Part shown: one piece after another, positions 58,665 through 64,000 of the stretch
Position numbering within the stretch: the stretch's first letter is position 1
Layout: each line of letters begins with the position of its first letter
Assembly (NCBI GenBank): GCA_031002005.1
Contig: CM061918.1
Location: 63,212,531 to 63,276,530 of the forward strand
Length of the DNA: 64,000 nt
DNA from: Vandiemenella viatica
Lineage: Eukaryota; Arthropoda; Insecta; Orthoptera; Morabidae
Direction of reading: 5' to 3'
The notes under the pieces: model-generated
What the model was told of the DNA's origin: nothing
The model's input: only the letters and a program-made list of their open reading frames with translations
Database searches by the model: none
Position numbers and translations under genes: made by a program

Positions 58665-59765
58665 ATTTAATTAAATTGCGATGGAGCGCACACTCCGGTG
58701 GCAATTTCCCTACACACCCTCCTTCCCCACTCCCTGCACCCACCTACAATTTCCCTCTGCAAATTTAGCTTTGGTAAATTATTCATCATTTCACTTGGTA
58801 ACATATTAGAATCTCTGACAACCTACCTAAGAAAGAGAATCTTCTCACACCCTTGTGCCTGAAATCGAGTGCCAGTTTGTGGTCATGGTCATCTTTTCCC
58901 TTCAATGCATTACTTTTTATTCTTACACCAATATCTTTCCATGCTTCATCACCAATATATGCCTTGTACACTTCCATGACCCTCTTCATCCTCCTCCTGT
59001 CTTGCAATGAATCCCATTCCAGCTCTTTTATCATATCTGTTACTGATTACATTCTGCAGTAACTTCCAGAAACAAATCTAGCAGCCCTTTTTTGCACCCT
59101 CTCCAACTCCTGTATATGATACTCAATATGTGGGTCCCAATCTACACTACTATATTCAAGCAATGGTCTGACTAAAGTTTTGTAACCCAATTCCTTTACT
59201 TCTCTCGTATATCCCCTCATCACTCTCTCCAACAAGTGCAAAATTTTAAAACCTTTTCCTACTACCTGACCAATGTGTCCTACCCAGTTAAGCTTGTTCA
59301 AATGTATGCCAGGATATTTACATTTCAAGTCTACAATAATCAAGTATTTTGCCACCTTGTAATTGTAATCAACCTTTAGTTTTTTATTTGTGTATCCAAT
59401 ATGCTGATTCTTTGCATTTATTTTTATCCCATGTTTACCAACCCAACTAAATATCCTGTCCAGATCACCCTGCAGCTGTTTACAGTCCTCTACCACTTCG
59501 ATCCTTTTATATAGCATTATATTATCTGCAAACAATTTCTGATAGTAAACAACCAACACAATTATTCATTAGAATAATAAATAGCAATGGTCCCAATACA
59601 CTACCCTTTGGCACTCCCATTTTTACTTCCACTTCTTTTGATACTACATTTCCTACACTAACTTTGTTTTCACCTTTTAAAATTTCTTCTACCCAGTAAA
59701 TCAGTTTCTCATCCACTCCTATAGTCCTATTTTGTCTAATTATGTTTTTAAGGTTCTATTGGAGA
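58665..59765 (-). pseudogene. CR1/jockey-type LINE with RT motifs, nearly open
   Basis: Minus strand, 5' to 3': MDEKLIYWVEEILKGENKVS, then the RT motif GVPKGSVLGPLLFIILMNNC, then LFADNIMLYKRIE (the F-A-D-D box with the second Asp changed to Asn), HGIKINAKNQ, YNYKVAKYL, CKYPGIHLNKLNWVGHIGQV and RVQKRAARFVSGSYCRM; the tail continues in another frame as MIKELEWDSLQDRRRMKRVM. The 3' end at 58665-58720 is the shared GGAGCGCACACTCCGGTGGC block. The catalytic change and frameshifts make it inactive. Best copy of this family. Confidence 0.88.
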
Positions 59766-60304
59766 TTGCAATTCCGTTACAACATTACTAATGACGTCAC
59801 AATACTGCTTTAGAGCTTTAGTCTGTCGCAAGACATATTATTTTCAAGCATTAATTCCGTTGTAATACAGTCTGTATCATTATTTTCAAGTAGAAATTAG
59901 GTTATGATACTCCCTGGACCATCACGCACTGTTAAATGTACTTGAGAACGTATTACTAGTGTGTCTCGCATTTGGCTACTGTGGAATCACTGTCTCCAGT
60001 AATCCCATGTTTTGAAATGATGAGGTGGAGTAAGTAAACTCTATAAGAAGAAAATAAGCAAAACACGATACAAAAATTAAAAAAGGAACATTGCTGGTAA
60101 ACTGAAAGTAATATGAGTAAGAAGTACCTTGTAATTTTGATGTGTATGCCCACAATTAACGGTAATATTTGCACTTAATTATTTTTGTAATAACAAGTTA
60201 TGGTGAGTTCTTTTTGCCACACCAACTGTCCGAGACAAATGTAATACTGTAGTTCCACATAATAGCAAATCTTAATTACATACTTGACGTTATTACTTCC
60301 ACCT

Positions 60305-60520
60305 TTCCTCATGGGTGAACTGTTAACATTTGGGCTGACAATCCATAGGATGCATGTTCATATACCAGATTTTGGTATTCTGAAAATCTCCTCCAGGTAA
60401 ATGCTGGGATGGTTTCTTCAATAGAGCCTCACCAAGTTCCTCACTCTATCTTCTCCCCAGTCCTTTTCCAGCTTTGATGACATAAAACTGTAAAGCCCTA
60501 ACCAATACAATTATTTTTCC
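60305..60520 (+). mobile_element. SINE family A copy (old)
   Basis: TCATGGGTGAACTGTTAACA (box A side), degraded box B, CCAGATTTTGGTATTC, CTCCAGGTAAATGCTGGGAT, then CATAAAACTGTAAAGCC. Confidence 0.65.
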
Positions 60521-60689
60521 CACTAATAGCTAATGAATGTTATGGTCCAGGGATCATATAACTTATCATGTATTTCATCAAATTGTGCAGTTGTTATCTG
60601 ATACGAGATGTGTAGTGTTTTTCTTACCCTCCTTTACAGCTTACAGATGTGTTTTTCACTACTCTCTCTCTGTGTGTATACATAAATAA

Positions 60690-60845
60690 GGATGACTATG
60701 GAAAGTAAACCCATTACTCACCACAGGTGAAGGCAGGAAATGGGTGATGAACACACAAACATAATACAATATTTCAGTTAAAACCTTAATAATCCATGGC
60801 AATGGTATCAGATGTATACACAGTGAGACTCACCACATGAAAATA
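60690..60845. repeat. Diverged relative of the 63.4-63.7 kb palindrome
   Basis: GTAAACCCATTACTCACCAC, AGGTGAAGGCAGGA and ACAATATTTCAG follow in the order seen in the left arm at 63390-63480. CTCACCACATGA near 60830 resembles the palindrome centre. No inverted partner arm is evident. Confidence 0.5.
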
Positions 60846-61142
60846 TTTCGTATTTCAGTTCATTCTGCACAAGGTCAGTAAAATCAAAGTTGCAAAATTA
60901 TTGACAAAGGATCGAAAGGAGAGTGATCAACCATTCTGGAATTCAGCAAGAGTGATTTCGAGAGATTACAGAAATGTGAAGTAGTTCAGAAAGTTGTACT
61001 CAGATTGTCCTGAATACCAAGCTCATGTTGGCAATTGCTAACAAGGCTAATTTTAAGTGTTTAGCCAAGGGAATATGATACACAACAGTACAAATTACCA
61101 CGTCTATTGATTCAAAATTTGCTGATGCAAAATTTCGATAAT

Positions 61143-61505
61143 ATAATATAATTGATAAAATTGTGATGCAGTTCATGCTCCGGTGTCAATCTCTCTACAC
61201 ACCCGTCTTTCTCCTTTGTTCCTACCACCTACTTTTGACCTAGACTAATTTTTACTTATTAAATTATTGATCAATTCTCTTGGCAAATTATTTCAATCCC
61301 TTACACCCTTTCTTACAAAAGAAAATTTTCCCACACACTTATGCCTGAAATCAAGGGTCAGCTAGTGGTCTTGGTCATCTTTACCCTTTGAAGATCCTGA
61401 CTATGTTGCATTTTAGCCTCGTATATCTTCTCTGGTCTGTTCACCATTTTCTTCAGTCTCATTAATTTTTTGTTACTCTATGTAGTAACTGACTTTTGTG
61501 TTTTT
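61143..61505 (-). pseudogene. CR1/jockey-type LINE, 3' fragment
   Basis: GTGATGCAGTTCATGCTCCG and GTGTCAATCTCTCTACACAC match the 3' end at 58680, followed by the complement of the 'HKL..DF.HK...FSF' coding stretch (GAAAATTTTCCCACACAC). Older than 58665-59765. Confidence 0.72.
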
Positions 61506-61822
61506 AGGTTTTTACTCTTATGGCTTGTGTGTGTGCAATGTTGCAGTTTTACATAACTGCTTGAGACTTCCAGTTCTTGTTTTTATTTGTAAACTTTGAG
61601 AGGTTTTAACAAATTAGAAATAAAAATAGTTATTTTTGAAAGGGGGACAGGCCATTTTTGGAAACACAGTTTGGTTAAAATACAAATAACAGATTTTGTT
61701 CAAAATCATCACCATCATTATTATCATTACTTGGTATTTTAAGTACTGATATTTTAATCTTGCGCTGTAATTTTGTGTGGCCAGTGAAGTTTTCAGATAA
61801 ATGTTTGTATGCAGTTTAAATA

Positions 61823-62173
61823 CAGTAGAACTCCAGTTATCCAAATCAATTGGGACCGAGACCCCATTCGGATAATAAAAAATTTGGATAATTGGATTTT
61901 TCCGTAAAAGCGTCTATTTTAATTAATTACAGTATGTATTTTGAAAATGGGAGAAAAAACTATTTTAAAGAAAAAGACCTTTTAATTAGTTAAATGAAAA
62001 GACAAAACTTTTGCATGTTAAGCATACTTACAACTGCTGTACATTGGTACAGTATGTACGTACTGCACTGTAAATAAAAGTCATTGTTTGCTGAATCTCC
62101 ATCTTAATTAAACAAGCGATTTGGATATTCAGCAATTCAGATAGTTGGAGTTCGGATAACTGGAGTTCTACTG
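61823..62173. mobile_element. pogo/Tigger-type MITE (351 bp)
   Basis: TIRs CAGTAGAACTCCAGTTATCC and GGATAACTGGAGTTCTACTG at the two ends, with TA at 61821-61822 and 62174-62175. The 'CAGTAGAACTCCnGTTATCCG' end is characteristic of pogo/Tigger-family elements. Subterminal copies of the motif (GGATAATTGG, CAGATAGTTGGAGT) are also present. No transposase. Confidence 0.92.
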
Positions 62174-62349
62174 TACTTAAATAATTTTTAAGCTTCAGAC
62201 TGTTCTGTTTACATGCTCCATTTTAATCTGGCTTTATCTTAAAACCTTGACTGCTTGTTTAACATGTCACATTGTCTGTATACCTTGTACATTACCTAGA
62301 TATTAAGGTGTATATGACTCAAGCTTTCCATTTGCATGCATTTGCACAG

Positions 62350-62469
62350 ATGTCAAGAGCTGTGTCCAGTGGGGAAACATGGAGATGAGTGTCAGTCGGA
62401 GTGTCGCTGTCAGAATGGTGGAACGTGCAGCCCAACGTCGGGACAGTGCTACTGTACACTGGTTGGACG
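62350..62469 (+). CDS. drpr: Draper/MEGF10-like receptor, EGF-laminin-like repeat (one apparent base loss)
   Basis: Acceptor GCATTTGCACAG ends at 62349. The first base completes the Leu codon, then CQELCPVGKHGDECQSECRC and QNGGTCSPTSGQCYCT, a clear continuation of the stalk. At 62459-62460 one base appears to be missing: the literal frame reads TLVGR, while the next frame reads GWT, the conserved 'GWTG' that ends every repeat of this type. The donor ACG|GTCAGT is phase 0 in the expected frame. Fewer GC-ending codons than upstream exons. Loss of one base in the ACACT run could be a consensus error or a real change; see the findings. Confidence 0.85.
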
Positions 62470-62667
62470 GTCAGTAGAGCCCTGACTCACAATTTTCTTC
62501 ACAAAGTTTGACTTTAATATGTATTGTGAAGTTGTATTTGACTTTTTTATTTGATAATGACTCAATGGTAATTAATTTGGCAGTTTAGTAGAGATAAGAC
62601 TGGCATAATTATTACATTTCACGTAAATGAATGTTTTAATTTGGTATGGTGTATTTCTAACCTACAG

Positions 62668-62802
62668 GGTCCGGTGTGTGCAAACGCTGCCCTGCCGGGA
62701 CATGGGCCTCAACTGCAGTGAAAGGTGTGACTGCTTTAACGGTGCATCATGTCATCACATAACAGGTGCTTGTGAATGCGCGCCTGGTTTCCAGGGTGAC
62801 GG
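62668..62802 (+). CDS. drpr: Draper/MEGF10-like receptor, EGF-laminin-like repeat (two apparent base losses)
   Basis: Acceptor TTTCTAACCTACAG ends at 62667; donor GACGG|GTAAGA follows 62802. The intron to the previous exon is only 198 bp. In phase 0 the start reads GPVCAN, exactly what should follow GWT. The frame then shifts near 62686-62687 (before CPAGTW) and again near 62706-62707, after which LNCSERCDCFNGASC and HHITGACECAPGFQGDG are clean. With the loss in the preceding exon, three single-base deficits sum to one codon, so the literal sequence stays open (VRCVQTLPCRDMG) but loses the normal motif. The gene continues beyond the window. Confidence 0.85.
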
Positions 62803-62809
62803 GTAAGAA

Positions 62810-63365
62810 TTTAGTGCACACAAACTATTGTTTTCCACCAGTGTTTGAACACCACTGTTATGTTCTCCCATTTCATTATATATGTAAATATCGAGTTTTC
62901 CCATACCAAGATTATACCCTGAATATGCTTTCTTATAATTTGATCAATGAGATTTGTAAGATGAAAATGAACTTTCGTAAATGATGGTCAGATGAGTATT
63001 AAAACTAGACTTCTAACCGTCACTCAATACACCACACTAACTCAAAATTCTCAACTGTGTAGAACAAATGGAATATTTGTAGTTAATATTGGCATGTTCT
63101 TATCAAAGTTAAAACCATTTCCCATTTTTAGTTATTACTGCAGTGTAAATTTCAGTGGTGAAAATGTTTTGAAACCATTATTATTAACCAGTAAGATCGA
63201 ATGTTATTAAAAGCAGTCTTTTTTGAAACAACATTGTTCCTTATAAATGCTGCTAGGTAGTTATAAAAATATAGATTTATCATAGAATTTGTTTTTGCAT
63301 TTTTTGGTTTAGGGCCTGAAATAAATAGCAACTGATTTTAAATGTTGTATTCTAAACAAAAACAG
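62810..63365. other. Intron sequence, nothing recognised
   Basis: AT-rich DNA after the last visible exon. Confidence 0.5.
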
Positions 63366-63369
63366 TTTT

Positions 63370-63740
63370 AAAATAAGATAGGATAGGGAAAATAAACAGT
63401 TACCCGTCACTTAACACAGATGAAGGCAGGAGGGCGAGACACGTAAAAACACAAAAACAAATTGCACAATATTTCGACTTTAGTCTTAGTCATGTGGAGC
63501 GAGACATATGGCAGGGGGAAAGATGTGGTCACATCCCAACCCACCACATGAATCCGGATTCATGTGGCGGGTTGGGATGTGACCACATCTTTCCCCCTGC
63601 CATATGTCTCGCCTCCCACATGACTAAGACTAAAGTCGAAATATTGTGCAATTCGTTTTTGTGTTTTTACGTGTCTCGCCCTCCTGCCTTCATCTGTGGT
63701 AATGGGTAACTGTTTATTTTTCCCTATCCTATCTTATTTT
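63370..63740. mobile_element. Near-perfect 371-bp palindrome (foldback element)
   Basis: Centre ATGAATCC|GGATTCAT at 63555/63556. Each arm is about 185 bp, from AAAATAAGATAGGATAGGGA to the centre, with only a few mismatches or small gaps and no loop. Shared inner blocks include AAAGATGTGGTCACATCCCA and its complement. No coding capacity. A diverged one-arm relative at 60690-60845 argues that it is a repeat family rather than an assembly artefact. Confidence 0.88.
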
Positions 63741-64000
63741 CAGTGCCTCGCGGCATTTTCTTTGTTTCCTTTATCCAAAAACAGTTTTACAGAGATTACT
63801 GATTACAATTATATTAGGCAACATCCTAAGAACTGACCCCTCAAAATATCCAAGGATTTTGACTTGGCTGGAAGGTCAGATTTGGTTTAATGGTGACAGT
63901 ATTTAAACAAAAGGCAAATAATCTGAACAAGAACTTGCAGTCCATTGACACTATGCTGAATGATTGGCTAAGAGTAGAACTGCAAACATTTGTGACATTT

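Noticed and set aside
62668..62802. Considered a processed or decayed pseudogene because of the frameshifts
   Set aside because: Splice sites and junction phases are intact, the frame stays open, and the upstream exons are undamaged; a local error or compensated change fits better.

Overview
The window is intronic and exonic DNA from a repeat-rich arthropod genome, most likely a polyneopteran insect (grasshopper, stick-insect or cockroach relatives). Three things point there: a split gene with GT-AG introns of 17-21 kb, abundant Tc1/mariner, hAT and CR1/RTE-type elements, and at least 16 copies of a tRNA-derived SINE whose body (tRNA-like head, then a conserved 'TTTGGGTTTTCCATGGTTTC' core) resembles SINEs I know from orthopteroid insects. 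The species is not established. There are no bacterial-type genes, operons, CRISPR arrays or rRNA genes.

One host gene is recognisable, on the + strand: a Draper/MEGF10-like engulfment receptor. Five exons are visible: 19481-19607 and 41036-41204 (together the EMI domain and first EGF-like unit), 58347-58593 (two EGF-laminin-like repeats), 62350-62469 and 62668-62802 (further repeats). Junction phases match throughout. The signal-peptide exon lies upstream and was not found; the remaining EGF repeats, transmembrane helix and cytoplasmic tail must lie beyond 64000. The last two exons carry three apparent single-base losses which together keep the frame open but scramble about 18 residues.

Almost everything else is transposon debris, much of it nested. 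1-19.4 kb: RTE-like and RNase H-bearing LINE pieces split by a foldback MITE, one complete 1.29-kb Tc1/mariner element with TA duplications, two degraded Tc1 copies, a mariner copy, SINEs, and a tandem array broken by a CR1/jockey-type LINE. 20.9-25.2 kb: a hAT-like element with an 8-bp duplication that encloses two copies of one MITE, one of which contains another MITE; next to it a SINE split by a TTAA-flanked MITE and a hAT MITE; then a mariner pseudogene. 25-41 kb: SINEs, G-rich MITEs, a LINE split by a 532-bp inverted-repeat element, a candidate TATA/Inr promoter and a 151-bp tandem repeat. 41-58 kb: Tc1 and LINE relics, a PIF/Harbinger-like element with a MADF remnant, hAT MITEs, SINEs and a 189-bp tandem array. 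58-64 kb: LINE copies, a pogo/Tigger-type MITE and a nearly perfect 371-bp palindrome.

I found no convincing novel defence or biosynthetic system. The strongest leads are the frame-compensated stretch in the Draper-like gene, the multi-level nested insertions with readable target duplications, the foldback elements, and a strong + strand bias of the SINE family.
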